A stretch of DNA of 64,000 bases from Acidianus manzaensis (GCF_002116695.1 NZ_CP020477.1:1812501-1876500), one strand, 5' to 3'; positions 39,507 to 57,416 are shown, numbered from the stretch's first letter. Notes: generated from the letters alone by a model not told the origin. Numbers and translations: made by a program.

Positions 39507-40378
39507 TAACAGTAGTTGGAAGTTATAATAGAGATATTATAATAAAAGTTGACGAATTTCCAAATTCAGGTGAAACAATCTTCGCTAAAGAAATATTACA
39601 TTCTCACGGAGGAAAAGGATCTAATCAAGCTGTTTCAGCATCAAGATTAGGTTCAAATGTTAGATTAATAGCAGCAGTAGGTGATGATGACCTAGGAAGA
39701 GAAGCAATAAAATTCTGGAAGGAGGAAAAGATAGATATTTCAAAGATTAAAACTAAAAAGAATTCTAAAACTGGAACCGCATACATTTTGGTAAATAAAA
39801 GAGGAGATACAATGATTATTGTAAATAGAGGTGCAAATTTTGAACTTTCTGAAGAAGATATAGACGATGCTGATGGAATACTATTAACTCAAATGGAAAT
39901 AAGGGAAAAAGTAGTTAAAAAAGCGTTACAAAGTTTTAACGGTCTAAAAATATTAAATCCAGCTCCAGCAATAATTAAAGATATTTCAATTTTAAACTTA
40001 GTAGATATTTTAACGCCTAATGAAATAGAATTCAAAGAACTGACAAATGCTGATGATATAGAATATGGCTTGGAAATACTTTTAAAAAAGGTAAAGATGG
40101 CTGTTATTATTACTCTAGGAGAAAGAGGTGCTCTAATAGCTACTAAGCAGAAAAGGATTTTAATTCCAGCTCCTAAAGTCAAACCAGTTGATACTACTGG
40201 TGCAGGAGACGTGTTTAATGCAGCATTAGCTCATTATTTAGAGAAAAATGAAGATTTAGAGACAAGTGTTCAATTTGCAAATAAAATCGCATCATATTCT
40301 GTAACTACTTTTGGGGCTATCGGTCCAAGATTAGAAGAAGTTAAAAAAATTCTGGAGGAAAGCGAAAATGAAAAATAA
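39503..40378 (+). CDS. PfkB-family sugar/nucleoside kinase (ribokinase-like)
   Basis: A 291-residue kinase. The N-terminal part has GGKGSNQAVSASRLG at 36-50, and the C-terminal signature is DTTGAGDVFNAALAHYLE (about 228-245), with the catalytic Asp in GAGD. Together these are the two PfkB signatures of ribokinases. The preferred substrate is ribose or another sugar, or a nucleoside; sequence does not decide. The ATG overlaps the thiD-N stop by four bases. The end of the gene holds a strong ribosome site (GGAGG at 40353-40357) that serves a 36-codon ORF starting inside its last codons. Confidence 0.87.
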   Translation: MITVVGSYNRDIIIKVDEFPNSGETIFAKEILHSHGGKGSNQAVSASRLGSNVRLIAAVGDDDLGREAIKFWKEEKIDISKIKTKKNSKTGTAYILVNKRGDTMIIVNRGANFELSEEDIDDADGILLTQMEIREKVVKKALQSFNGLKILNPAPAIIKDISILNLVDILTPNEIEFKELTNADDIEYGLEILLKKVKMAVIITLGERGALIATKQKRILIPAPKVKPVDTTGAGDVFNAALAHYLEKNEDLETSVQFANKIASYSVTTFGAIGPRLEEVKKILEESENEK

Positions 40379-40478
40379 TGGAATTACTAAGAAAAAATCT
40401 AAAAATAAAAAAGAAGAAAACGAAATAAATGGATATTGTGGATTACCAGAAGATATAAGAGAAAGAGATGATATGTAA
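40368..40478 (+). CDS. 36-residue lysine-rich protein inside an operon
   Basis: A 37-codon open frame (ATG 40368, TAA 40476-40478) encodes 36 residues: a very basic first half (KNNGITKKKSKNKKEE) and a C-terminal part ending GYCGLPEDIRERDDM. It has a conspicuous Shine-Dalgarno GGAGGA about 8 bases upstream, in a genome where most start sites have none, and its stop overlaps the ATG of the RNase Z-like gene (TAATG). Its start lies in the last 11 bases of the kinase gene. Those signals strongly suggest translation and coupling, though I do not recognise the peptide. It could also act merely as a coupling leader for the following gene. Confidence 0.6.
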   Translation: MKNNGITKKKSKNKKEENEINGYCGLPEDIRERDDM

Positions 40479-41173
40479 TGGAAATAACTTTCTTAGGGAC
40501 TGGATCTGGTTCAACTTTTGGCTCTAAAAGAAATAAATCATCAATAATGATTTCTACAGATCAAACAAAAATAATATTAGATATGGGAAATGGAAGTAAT
40601 TCTAAGATTGAAGATTTAGGATTTCCAGATATCGATGCAGTATTTTTTACTCATCTTCATATAGATCATTTTAATGGAATATTTGATTATCTAGTTCAAA
40701 GAAAAATAAGAAAAATAAAAGATATAAAGATCTTTTCTCCTAAAGGATTTAAAAAAATTTTTGATAACTATAGAGAATTGGGAAATGATATAACAGCGGA
40801 AATAATAGAGAGTGATTTACCAAAAGCCAAAATTGGTAATTTGGAAGTTTATTCTGTAGAAGCATGCCATAAAATTTATGCTGTGAGTTATATTATAAAA
40901 GATGAAAAACACAAGATAATTTATTCTGGTGATACAAGAGAACCTTGTGAAGGTATAATAAAAGAAAGTAAAGATGCTGATTTAATTATTCATGAAGGAA
41001 CTTGTATTGAAGGATGTGAAATATATGGACATACTACAGTCAAACAATTGCATGAATTTTTTGCTAATAAAAATCTTGTAATTACTCATATTCCTGCACA
41101 GATAGAAGATAAGATTGCTTCTGCTTCAAAAAACTTCATAATAGCATATGATGGGTTGAAAATTAATGTGTAG
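40478..41173 (+). CDS. Metallo-beta-lactamase-fold hydrolase, RNase Z-like
   Basis: A 231-residue protein with FLGTGSGSTFGSKRNKSS at the start and the metal site HLHIDH at 59-64, plus YSGDT (Asp), EGTC, and GHTT and ITHIP that supply the later histidines. The arrangement is that of RNase Z/ElaC, which trims tRNA 3' ends, though at 231 residues it is shorter than true RNase Z (about 300), lacking the long exosite arm. It may instead be a related phosphodiesterase. It is coupled to a 36-residue ORF upstream (TAATG) and overlaps the amidotransferase-like gene by 8 bases. Confidence 0.8.
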   Translation: MEITFLGTGSGSTFGSKRNKSSIMISTDQTKIILDMGNGSNSKIEDLGFPDIDAVFFTHLHIDHFNGIFDYLVQRKIRKIKDIKIFSPKGFKKIFDNYRELGNDITAEIIESDLPKAKIGNLEVYSVEACHKIYAVSYIIKDEKHKIIYSGDTREPCEGIIKESKDADLIIHEGTCIEGCEIYGHTTVKQLHEFFANKNLVITHIPAQIEDKIASASKNFIIAYDGLKINV

Positions 41174-41879
41174 AATAGTTGCTTTTAGTACACAAGAAGA
41201 ATTAAATTTGAATGTAATAAACGCATTAATAAATTCTGCAAAGAAGGATCCTTTTTCTATCTATTTAGCTCATCCAGACGGTTGGGGATTTATAATTTAT
41301 GTAAAAAAGGGAAGATTCTGGAAAGACTTCTATTATAGATCACCAGAACCAATATATGAAGATACACAAGGAATAGAAATATTGAAGTCTATAAAGGGAG
41401 AAGAGATTAAAGGAATAATTCATGTGAGAAAAGGGAATAAAAAATTCTTAATGGGAGTTAGTCATAATCATCCTTATTATAAAAGGATTAATCAGTATGA
41501 AGTATATTTTGCTCATAATGGATCAATAAATCGTAAAGCGTTTTCGTTAACTAATCCTATGCTTCCTTACACTGACAGCTATTTATTCTTAGAAGAATTA
41601 TCTAAAATTGTAGATAGTTCCATAGAAGATGCTTACAAGAAATTGTTCAATAAAGTAAAAGAATATTCTACAAGTTTGAACTCTGCACTGTTATACTATT
41701 CTGAAGGAGAAGGGCCAAAATTACTGGTGGGTCATTATTATGTTAAAAATAATAGAGAAACTAATGAAGAGTACTACAAGATGTACGCATGGAATAATTA
41801 TGTATTTTCTTCTACAGTGAAATATTATTTAGGTAAGCATGATAATGAACTTGTATATGATAGTATAATTAATTTATAA
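41166..41879 (+). CDS. Class II glutamine amidotransferase-like protein
   Basis: A 237-residue Ntn-hydrolase of the YafJ/GATase-II type. Cys2 follows the initiator Met (MCRIVAF) and would become the catalytic N-terminal nucleophile. Further family marks are HPDGWGFI, IIHVRKGN, VSHNHPY and FAHNGSIN (the Asn-Gly oxyanion site). Many such proteins hydrolyse or transfer amide nitrogen; the acceptor is not known. It is the last gene of the thiD-N operon, overlapping the previous gene by eight bases. There is no synthase domain attached, so it stands alone. Confidence 0.83.
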   Translation: MCRIVAFSTQEELNLNVINALINSAKKDPFSIYLAHPDGWGFIIYVKKGRFWKDFYYRSPEPIYEDTQGIEILKSIKGEEIKGIIHVRKGNKKFLMGVSHNHPYYKRINQYEVYFAHNGSINRKAFSLTNPMLPYTDSYLFLEELSKIVDSSIEDAYKKLFNKVKEYSTSLNSALLYYSEGEGPKLLVGHYYVKNNRETNEEYYKMYAWNNYVFSSTVKYYLGKHDNELVYDSIINL

Positions 41880-41935
41880 TGAAAGTATAAACTTTAGTAA
41901 ACAAGACATATATTATCAAAAATTAATATAAATAT

Positions 41936-42202
<267 letters not shown>

Positions 42203-42203
42203 G

Positions 42204-42210
42204 TTTTTTT
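42204..42210 (+). terminator. T-run after the 88-residue gene
   Basis: Seven T residues just after the stop codon at 42200-42202, in the 20-base gap before the TnpB-like gene. A T-run is the usual archaeal terminator signal; here it may reduce read-through into that gene. Short and therefore uncertain. Confidence 0.3.
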
Positions 42211-42215
42211 ATATT

Positions 42216-43047
<832 letters not shown>

Positions 43048-43077
43048 GGTATCTAAATAAAAAGAAGTGATATATAA

Positions 43078-44132
43078 ATGACTACAAATAGGATTGAAAA
43101 ATTAAGGAAAAAGATGAAAGAGAATGAAATAGATGAAGTAATAATAGGAACTACTAGTAACATGTTCTATTTAACTAACTTTATTGAAGAACAAATGGAA
43201 AGACCATTACTCTTTATCATAAACAATGAAGAAGAATATTTTCTTGCGCCTAAAATTTATGAAGAACAACTATCAAAACTAGGGTTTAACATTATAACTT
43301 ATGGAGATGGAGAAGATCCTTATGGTAAGCTTAGATTAAAAAATCAGGAAAATATAGCTATTGACGATCAGCTTTGGTCTATTTTTTTAATTAATATTAT
43401 TCATAGATTTTCTCCAAAAAAGCTAGTTGTAGCTTCTTCCTTTTTAAAGGAATTAAGAATGGTAAAAGATAATGAAGAAATAGATATAATGAAGAAAGGA
43501 ATAGAAATTGCAGAAAAGAGTTTCTTAGAATTTCTTAATCATATAGAAGAAGGAAAAACAGAATGTGAGCTAGCTAAAACTTTAGAAAACATATTTTACA
43601 ATTTTGGTGCAGAAGGTGTGTCCTTTGCTCCAATTCTTACCTCTGGGCCTAATACTTCTATGCCCCATTTAAGGTGTACTGATAGAAAAATTAAAAGTGG
43701 AGATGTTATAATAGCAGATTTTGGCATAAAGTATCATGGATACTCTACAGATACTACAAGAGTTATATCACTAGGAAAACCATCATCGGAAGTTCTAAAT
43801 ATTCATAATATAGTTTTAGAGGCACAAGAAAAAGCAGAAAATGAGAGTAAAATAAATATGAGAGGAAAGGAAATTGACAATCTAGCTAGAGAAGTTATTA
43901 GTAAAAAGGGATTCGGAAAGTATTTTATACATAGGACAGGACATGGTATAGGAATAGATGTTCACGAAGAACCATATATTTCTCAAGATAGTGAAACTAC
44001 TATAGATGAAAGAATGACTTTTACTGTAGAGCCAGGTATATATTTGCCTGGAAAATTCGGTATAAGAATTGAAAATATGGTAATGATGAATAAAGATGGT
44101 GTAAAAGCTTTCAATAAATTGAGTAAAGATAT

Positions 44133-44145
<13 letters not shown>
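43078..44145 (+). CDS. pepQ: Xaa-Pro dipeptidase (M24B family)
   Basis: A 355-residue creatinase-type metallopeptidase that removes an N-terminal residue before proline or splits Xaa-Pro dipeptides. An N-terminal domain (about 1-120) precedes the pita-bread domain, which shows the five metal ligands: IADFGIKYHGYSTDT (two Asp), GHGIGIDVHEEPY (His), TVEPGIY (Glu) and IRIENMVMM (Glu). Length and ligand order are typical. It starts 30 bases after the TnpB-like gene and may share its transcript. The stop overlaps the convergent aminotransferase gene by 13 bases. Confidence 0.93.
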
Positions 44146-45262
<1,117 letters not shown>

Positions 45263-45278
<16 letters not shown>

Positions 45279-46213
45279 GTTCCCTTTACCTCTATTTCAA
45301 TTCCTATTTTCATTTCTTTGGATTTTTCATATAAACGTTTCATTACTGCGACATCTTCTAATCCTATTCCAGTAGACTTAAAGATAGTTATATTTTCGTT
45401 TTTTGGTTTTGATTTTCCAGAAATAATTGATGAAAATGGAATTAATTTATTTTCGTCTAGCATTCCCATTTTCTTGGCTAAAATTATGTCTCCTGCTTCT
45501 TTCAAAACTTGGTCTATATCTTCTACAGCAATGAAAGATGCTGCTTTTATTACTTCAGGATAAGCTTCAACTCTTTCAGGTATATTAGATCCCATTAGGT
45601 TAAGATGAGTCCCTTTCTTAATATAATCTAGTTTTATAAAAGGATCTTTTGATGAAGTAATAGAAGTTATGACATCAGAAGATGCAAGTATGCTCTTATA
45701 CGAATCAGCGATTTTAATGCTTATTCCTTCAGAATTAAGAATCTTAGAAGCTTTTTCTATTCTTTCTTTAGTTCTACTATATCCTATAATAGTGATTCCT
45801 TTCTTTAATTCATAAAAAGCCTCTATTTGAGCTAAACCTTGCTTTCCTAATCCAATTACTCCTACTGTTGAATAATCTGACTTGATGTAATCCGATGCCA
45901 ATACAGATAATGCGCCTGTTCTTATTTGACTTAATCTATCAGCTTCTGTTATAAGCAATAATTCTCCACTAGAGTTAAATAACATTGAAATAAAATTTCC
46001 TTTAAGATATGTTTTAAAGCCTAGATATCCTTGTTCTGCTCCTGCTTGATATGTTAGTGTCGCTCCAGAGAACGAGGTTCTAACTCTTTCTGTATTGATA
46101 GCCATTTTATTGTCTAAAAGTAAAAATGCTTCTCTTAACGCTTCGTATGCATCTTTAAATGTGAATACTTTTGAAATTTCGTTTTCTCTGATTAATATGG
46201 CCAATGCTCCCAC
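45263..46213 (-). CDS. Ornithine cyclodeaminase / alanine dehydrogenase family protein
   Basis: A 316-residue protein of the OCD/mu-crystallin family. The nucleotide-binding fold has GVIGLGKQGLAQIEAFYELK (about 115-135), and TTSF-type motifs are VRTSFSGATLTYQAGAEQGYLGFKTY and DRLSQIRTGALSVLASDYI. Archaeal members have been shown to be NAD-dependent alanine dehydrogenases, whereas others cyclise ornithine to proline or reduce ketimines. The start is GTG at 46213. It is operonic with the aminotransferase, which follows with a 16-base overlap. Which reaction occurs here is open. Confidence 0.85.
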
Positions 46214-46263
46214 ATAATTTTAGCCCAAGTCCTTAAAAGCAATACTATTTAAAATAAGGTAAT

Positions 46264-46581
46264 ATGGAATTAACGCCCAGATTACAAGATGTAATAAATC
46301 TTGTTAAAGAAAAGGGACAAATGAGCCTAAAAGACTTAGCTTTAGAATTAAAAGTTTCTCCTAAAACAGCAAAAGGATACGTAAGAGAATTATCTAGACT
46401 GGGTTTTGTAGAAATGGACGACAATGAAAATATAAAATTAAAAACTAATAATGAAAATAACATAGAATCACTAGAAAAAATTGTTCAAATTCATGAAAGT
46501 GAAATAAACGCGTTAAAAAAAGATTTAGAGGAATTGAAAGAAGAACTTTTAAAATTAAAAAGAAAGAATAAGTTAACGTGA
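46264..46581 (+). CDS. Small winged-helix protein with C-terminal coiled coil
   Basis: A 105-residue protein. Residues 1-57 form a winged helix-turn-helix (LQDVINLVKEKGQMSLKDLALELKVSPKTAKGYVRELSRLGFVEMDDNENIKL), with a recognition helix around SPKTAKGYVREL. The rest, about 65-105, is a strongly charged coiled coil (heptads with I, L and K/E). This resembles Sulfolobales Lrs14-like or MarR-like small regulators, and dimerises through the coiled coil. DNA target is unknown. It is divergent from the alanine-dehydrogenase-like gene (50 bases) and could regulate it. It overlaps the convergent Dpm1-like gene by 9 bases. Confidence 0.75.
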   Translation: MELTPRLQDVINLVKEKGQMSLKDLALELKVSPKTAKGYVRELSRLGFVEMDDNENIKLKTNNENNIESLEKIVQIHESEINALKKDLEELKEELLKLKRKNKLT

Positions 46582-47261
46582 TAGATACAATTTAATTAAA
46601 TATTTAAACCACTGAATTATTTCTCTATTTGAAAGTTTACTCTTACCTACTTCTCTATCTTTAAATATTATTGGAACTTCAGAAACTCGTAAGTTTGCTC
46701 TTAAAATTCTAAATACAGTACATATTTGAAATTCATAGCCATTAGCTGAATCACATTGTAAAGCTTCTTTTATAGCTGATCTAGAATAAATTCTATAATT
46801 CGAAGTATTATCATGTAATGGAGATCTTAATAGAAGTCTGAACAAAGTATTAGCTCCTTTGCTTATAATTTTTCGTTTTAATGGCCAGTTTTGTATTCCC
46901 CCACCTTTAATATATCTAGATCCTATTACTAGATCATACCCTTCCTCTGCTTTTTTATATAATTTAGGCAAGTAAATTGGGTCATGACTTAGATCTGCAT
47001 CCATTGTAACTACATAATCAAAATCTCGGTCATATGCTATACTTAGTCCTTTTCTTATTGCTCCTCCTAATCCTTTTTCTGTTTCTCTTACTTCAACCAT
47101 CAAATTATTTAGCCCAAGAGATTTCAAAACACGTCCAGTCCCATCTGGACTATTATCATCAACTACTAGTATAGTTGCAGGAAATATCTTATTTATTTCT
47201 GAAATTAATTTCGTTACATTATCTTTTTCATTATATGTAGGAATAATTATACCTACTTTTT

Positions 47262-47280
<19 letters not shown>
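46573..47280 (-). CDS. Dolichyl-phosphate mannosyltransferase-like GT2 (Dpm1)
   Basis: A 235-residue GT2 transferase with no membrane segment: PTYNEKDNV, VVDDNSPDGTG, MDADLSHDP and RIYSR...FQICTVFRI are the usual motifs of polyprenyl-phosphate-hexose synthases. It transfers a hexose from a nucleotide sugar to dolichyl phosphate, giving a donor for extracytoplasmic GT-C enzymes. Its length is typical of the short soluble form. It is the third gene of a minus-strand cluster starting with the molybdenum hydroxylase gene and overlaps the upstream PUA gene by 19 bases, though a shared role is not evident. Confidence 0.88.
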
Positions 47281-49858
<2,578 letters not shown>

Positions 49859-49880
49859 AAAAATAATTAATAGAATACAC

Positions 49881-50414
49881 TTATATTTTCTTTATTCTTG
49901 TTAAAGCAGACGGATGAGTAGATAAAATATTTGATTTTCTTTCTCCATATTTAATTATAATCTCATGAAGTACTTCCTTATCTACTATTCTAGTAGCAAA
50001 TGAATCTGCTTGTAATTCAAAGAATCTGGATAAATATCTCTGAAATAGAATTAGAGTTATTGCTAAAGGGATAAAAAATAGTATATTTGTTACACTATTT
50101 AATAATGCAAATACTAAAATATTTATTAAAATTAGCATCTTTATATGATGATGCAACTTTATATGTCCTAATTCATGAGCAATCATAGCCTTAATTTCTT
50201 CTTCCTTTAAATTTAGACTAGCAGAAGTTAAAATAATATCTCCGTTATATAGAGAAAAGGCATTTATATAGTCTCCATCTCTTATTTTTGCGGTAATGGT
50301 TTTATTCCCTAATTGAAATTGAACATGCTTTTCATATTTCATAAATTTAGGCAAAGTAAGATAGATTGAATCAATAAATATGAGTGACAGTATAGCGAAA
50401 ATAATCACTTGCAT
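49881..50414 (-). CDS. Short M48-family metalloprotease
   Basis: A 177-residue peptidase with the zinc site HELGH at 80-84 (AHELGHIKLHHH), and a third-ligand Glu in FELQADSFAT. It has one N-terminal helix (about 1-22) and two further hydrophobic segments after HELGH (about 91-125), ending with STHPSALTRI, the usual finish. It is smaller than typical HtpX (280-330), but all active-site residues are present. It is divergent from an MDR gene, 74 bases away, and 22 bases upstream of the molybdenum hydroxylase gene. It is the second of three M48 proteins here. Confidence 0.85.
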   Translation of the reverse strand: MQVIIFAILSLIFIDSIYLTLPKFMKYEKHVQFQLGNKTITAKIRDGDYINAFSLYNGDIILTSASLNLKEEEIKAMIAHELGHIKLHHHIKMLILINILVFALLNSVTNILFFIPLAITLILFQRYLSRFFELQADSFATRIVDKEVLHEIIIKYGERKSNILSTHPSALTRIKKI

Positions 50415-51433
50415 ACTATATTATATGAAGTAGTACTATATATTTAGTACTAAAAAAGTTTCAAAAACCCCTCTCCTCAATAATACATGTGAAAGCAATA
50501 CTTTTAGAAAATGGAAAGCCAGTACTTAAAGAAGTTCCAGTTCCAACTTTGCAAGATGGGGACGTCCTAGTTAAAATGAAGGCTTGTGGACTCTGCGGAA
50601 CTGATGTGGAGAAAATCTGCGGACAATATACTGCTTCTCAACCTATTTTAGGACATGAACCTGCAGGAATTATTTCACAATCTAAAGTAGATTGGTTGAA
50701 AGAAGGAGATAGAGTTTTTGCTCACCATCATGTTCCTTGTTATGAATGTTATTACTGCAAAAAAGGAAGCCCAACAATGTGTCCATATTATAGAAAAACC
50801 AATTTAGATCCAGGTGGATTTGCAGAATACTTTAGAGTTCCCGCATGGAATGTCAGTAAAGGAGGAATACTAAAATTACCCGATTCAGTAAGTTTTGATG
50901 AAGCATCTTTTATTGAACCATTAGCAACAGTTATAAGAGGACAAAGAAGAGTTTTCATTGACAAGGACGATTATGTTTTAGTTGTCGGAGCAGGACCAAT
51001 GGGATTACTTCATGTTCTTTTAGCTAAAGCAAATGGTGCAGGAAAAGTTTTCGTCTCAGATGTATCAGATTTTAGAAACGACTATTCCTTAAAAGTAGGT
51101 GCAGACGAAGCATTGAATCCTAAGAATGTGGACGTTATAAGCGAAATAAAGAAAAATACTGATGGAAGAGGTGTAGATGTAAGTATTATAGCATCTGGAG
51201 CTCCATCAGCAATACTTACAGGATTAAATGCTGTAAGAAAAGGAGGAAGAGTATTGCTTTTTGGCGTACCATATAAAGGAACTATTTTAAATTATGATAT
51301 AAGTAATCTCTTAAATTACGAAATTTCTATAATTTCTAGTAATGCTGCTGTAGAAGAAGACACTAAAGAAGCATTAAAAATGATTTATGAGAAGAAAGTT
51401 GATGTAATGAAATTAGTCACTCATAAATTTAAG

Positions 51434-53067
<1,634 letters not shown>

Positions 53068-53082
53068 ATTCTTAAAATAACT

Positions 53083-54474
<1,392 letters not shown>

Positions 54475-54476
54475 GT

Positions 54477-55589
54477 GTGTTTAATCCTTCAGAATTTATC
54501 AAAGAAATCGAGCCACAATTAATAAAATTTAAAGATGAAAAAATTTTAGCAGCAATAAGCGGTGGAGTAGACAGTACTACAGCTGCAGTATTAATGTATA
54601 AAATTTTAGGCAAGAATGTAATACCAGTAATGATTGATACTGGATTTTTGAGAAAAAATGAAGCTAATATTGTGAAGAATTCTCTAAAAGATATTATTCC
54701 AATTAAAATTATTGATAAAAGCAAAGAATTTATAAGTAATTTGGAAGGCTTAGAAGATGCAGAAGAAAAAAGGAAAAAATTTAGAGATTTATTTTATAAT
54801 ACGCTTTCAGAATTAATAAAAGAATATAAAATAACTTATCTAGTTCAAGGAACTATAGCTGCGGATTGGATAGAAACTCAAGGGGGTATAAAAACTCAAC
54901 ACAACGTTCTAGTTCAGCTAGGTATAGATACAGAGAAAACATGGGGATTTAAAGTAATAGAACCGTTAGCTGACTTATATAAAAATGAAGTAAGAGAAGT
55001 TGCAAGATATTTAGGCTTACCAAAAGAAATTTCAGAAAGACAACCATTTCCTGGGCCTGGTCTTTTAGTGAGAATAATAGGTAGAGTAACTAAAGAAAAA
55101 TTAGAAATAGAAAGAGAAGCTAATAGTATTGTAGAAAAATATTTAGATGGAAAAGGATATTCTCAATATTTTTCTGCTATCTTGGAGTCAAATAAAATTT
55201 TAGATCAAACAATTTCTGCAGATTTAGGAGAAAAAGTATTTACGTATAAGAATAAGGCTACTGGAGTTAAAGGAGATGTAAGAAGTTTTGGTAAAATAGC
55301 AAGTATAGATAGTAATTGTGATTACGATAAACTAAGAGAAACTGTTCAAAAAATAACTAAATACGATATTACGCATGTTCTGTTAAAGCTTAAAGAAAAG
55401 GATCAAGATTTGCCATATTCTATCGCAATAAGAGCAGTAATTACTGAAGATTTTATGACTGCAGACTTTGCAAAGATAGATAAAGGAATTTTAAATAAAA
55501 TTGCAGACGAAATAATGGATATACCTAAAGTTAAAGAAGTATTATATGATATAACTTCAAAACCTCCTGCCACTATTGAATTTGAATAA
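54477..55589 (+). CDS. guaA: GMP synthase, ATP-pyrophosphatase subunit (GuaA-B)
   Basis: A 370-residue enzyme that adenylates XMP and aminates it to GMP. The PP-loop SGGVDS is at 28-33, followed by [10 protein letters not shown] and [10 protein letters not shown]; the C-terminal dimerisation region has [16 protein letters not shown] and ends [11 protein letters not shown], the family ending. It contains no glutaminase domain; archaea keep that as a separate subunit elsewhere. The start is GTG ([10 protein letters not shown]). It follows cbiP with a 2-base gap. Size is within the usual range. Confidence 0.95.
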   Translation: MFNPSEFIKEIEPQLIKFKDEKILAAISGGVDSTTAAVLMYKILGKNVIPVMIDTGFLRKNEANIVKNSLKDIIPIKIIDKSKEFISNLEGLEDAEEKRKKFRDLFYNTLSELIKEYKITYLVQGTIAADWIETQGGIKTQHNVLVQLGIDTEKTWGFKVIEPLADLYKNEVREVARYLGLPKEISERQPFPGPGLLVRIIGRVTKEKLEIEREANSIVEKYLDGKGYSQYFSAILESNKILDQTISADLGEKVFTYKNKATGVKGDVRSFGKIASIDSNCDYDKLRETVQKITKYDITHVLLKLKEKDQDLPYSIAIRAVITEDFMTADFAKIDKGILNKIADEIMDIPKVKEVLYDITSKPPATIEFE

Positions 55590-55632
55590 TATCTAAAGTA
55601 TTTATAAAACAATTTTATGTCTAAAAAAATGT

Positions 55633-56625
55633 TTATGCTGGAAATGCATATTTCAATTTTTCTAATAATTGTATTCTTTTCGCTGAACTTGGATGGTCAC
55701 TAAAGAAATCTGAAAACCAAGACACTTTTTCATGTTTCCAGTATTCAATTAATTCATCTACACTGGTTTCTGGAATATCTTCATTAACTTCTATTGGAGA
55801 GAAGAATAGCATATTTGCTATATTATTGTTATTTTTCTTTTTATATTTTTCAAGAATTCTAGGATCAGTAGATAGTGTAATCTTTGCTAATGCTCTCTCT
55901 AAATTTTCAGCACCATTAGGTACTGTTTCTGCTGCATTAACATCTGCATACGCTTCTCTCATTCTATTTAAATAGAGGACAAAGAACTGGAATAGATAGC
56001 TTACTACTAGAAGCGCTATACCTACTAACCATAATGCTCCTGCATTGTTGTTTCTTCCTCCTCCTTCTGAGAACATCCCACTAAACATTAGTGAGTAGCC
56101 AATCCAGAATAATAGTGCTGGAATTAATCCTACAGCCATTAGTAATTGTACATCTTTATGCCTTAAATGACCAAGCTCGTGACCTAAAACTGCCTTTAGC
56201 TCATCTTTATTTAACATTTTTAATAGTGGTAATGTTATTGCTACTCTTTTTCCTGCTATTGGGCTTCCATAGGCAAAAGCATTAGGGAAAGGAACATTAG
56301 CTATATAGACTTTAGGAGGGGACATTCTATTGTACATTGCTACTTCATTTACAACATCGACTACCCATCCGTAAGTGGGATCATTTGGAGTCACTTCTAC
56401 GGTTTTATACATTGCATTTATAAGATATGGCCCAAATAACCATTGTATTATATCAAGTACAATAAGGAATGATAAGATTCCTACTATTACTAGTGGAGCG
56501 AAACTTAGTCCATAGAAATAGCTAACTACGGCAAATATTAAAGCAAATCCTAAAAGGAATATCCCTATACTGGCTAGTAACATGTTAGCTTTGAGTTTTA
56601 ATATAGTTAGGTTCATACTATTCAA
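55633..56625 (-). CDS. htpX: HtpX-family M48 membrane metalloprotease
   Basis: A 330-residue membrane protease: two N-terminal helices (about 14-36 and 41-65), the zinc site HELGH at 149-153 (VLGHELGHLRHKD), the third-ligand Glu in RMREAYADVNAAE, and two further helices after HELGH (about 160-185 and 195-220). The end DHPSSAKRIQLLEKL is typical of HtpX. It has the length of full-size HtpX, unlike the smaller M48 proteins at 24829 and 49881, and takes part in membrane protein quality control. It is convergent with guaA and opens from the 395-base gap. Confidence 0.92.
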   Translation of the reverse strand: MNSMNLTILKLKANMLLASIGIFLLGFALIFAVVSYFYGLSFAPLVIVGILSFLIVLDIIQWLFGPYLINAMYKTVEVTPNDPTYGWVVDVVNEVAMYNRMSPPKVYIANVPFPNAFAYGSPIAGKRVAITLPLLKMLNKDELKAVLGHELGHLRHKDVQLLMAVGLIPALLFWIGYSLMFSGMFSEGGGRNNNAGALWLVGIALLVVSYLFQFFVLYLNRMREAYADVNAAETVPNGAENLERALAKITLSTDPRILEKYKKKNNNNIANMLFFSPIEVNEDIPETSVDELIEYWKHEKVSWFSDFFSDHPSSAKRIQLLEKLKYAFPA

Positions 56626-57020
56626 AATAAAGTTTTAACATATGGGTTATTAAAGTTTAATCAAAACCCTTTTATAATTTAGGGTATAAAAACTTAAATT
56701 ATCATTATTTTATTCTAGTTAACACAATTTATAACCAATAATCTTTAAAACAAGATAGATTAGAATTTTTAATTATTTTAGTCTTAATAAATGCTAATAA
56801 AAATAAGTATCTAGCAACTTATTAGTCTTATCTTAATATGTTATTTTAGTAAATTATTGTGTGGAATTATCACTTTAAATACTTAGTAATAATACTCCAT
56901 TTATATTATAAAATATAGATAAACTAGTTATATTTTTGTATTCTGAATAAAATAGAAAAAGAAAATTATATACATAAATCTAGTTGAAGCATTTATATAT
57001 CTCTATGTAGATATATTATT
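56626..57020. other. 395-base gap with HtpX and CBS promoters
   Basis: A/T-rich stretch of 395 bases with no frame longer than about 25 codons that I trust. Its right end holds the CBS gene promoter and palindrome, its left end the htpX promoter. No RNA gene or repeat is evident. Confidence 0.4.
56996..57015 (+). promoter_or_regulatory. Inverted repeat across the promoter of the CBS gene
   Basis: TATATCT-CTATGT-AGATATA is a perfect 7-bp inverted repeat with a six-base loop, extending from the A/T box (56991-57000) almost to the ATG at 57021. Since the message should be leaderless, a protein bound here would block the promoter; it is a candidate operator, though A/T-rich repeats also arise by chance. 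Confidence 0.35.
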
Positions 57021-57416
57021 ATGGAAGAACTAGTTAAAGAATACATGAGAAGTAATGTAATATCTGTAGATAAAGAATCTAAATTGAAAGATGTAGCTAA
57101 AATTATGACAGAAAATAACGTAGGATCAGTTATAGTAGTAGATAATGGTAAGCCTATAGGAATTATAACTGAAAAAGATATAGTAAGAGCTATTGGAAAA
57201 GGAGAAGATCTAAATTCATTGGCTAAAAATATAATGACTGCATCATTAATAACAATAAGAGAAGACTCACCAATAACTGGAGCTTTGAGCATTATGAGAT
57301 CAAGTAATATAAGACATCTACCGGTAGTAGATAATTCAGGAAAATTATGCGGTATCCTCTCGATCAGAGATGTAGCTAAAGCACTAGATAATATGTTTGA
57401 GAATAGTTTAGATTAG
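57021..57416 (+). CDS. Tandem CBS-domain protein
   Basis: A 131-residue protein with two CBS motifs: first about 5-60 (VKEYMRSNVISVDKES...VVDNGKPIGIITEKDIVRAI) and second about 67-125 (NIMTASLITIREDSP...VVDNSGKLCGILSIRDVAKAL). Paired CBS domains bind AMP, ATP or SAM and usually sense energy state. There is no attached enzyme, as is common in Sulfolobales. A candidate operator (inverted repeat 56996-57015) overlaps its promoter. The next gene starts 38 bases downstream. Confidence 0.9.
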   Translation: MEELVKEYMRSNVISVDKESKLKDVAKIMTENNVGSVIVVDNGKPIGIITEKDIVRAIGKGEDLNSLAKNIMTASLITIREDSPITGALSIMRSSNIRHLPVVDNSGKLCGILSIRDVAKALDNMFENSLD

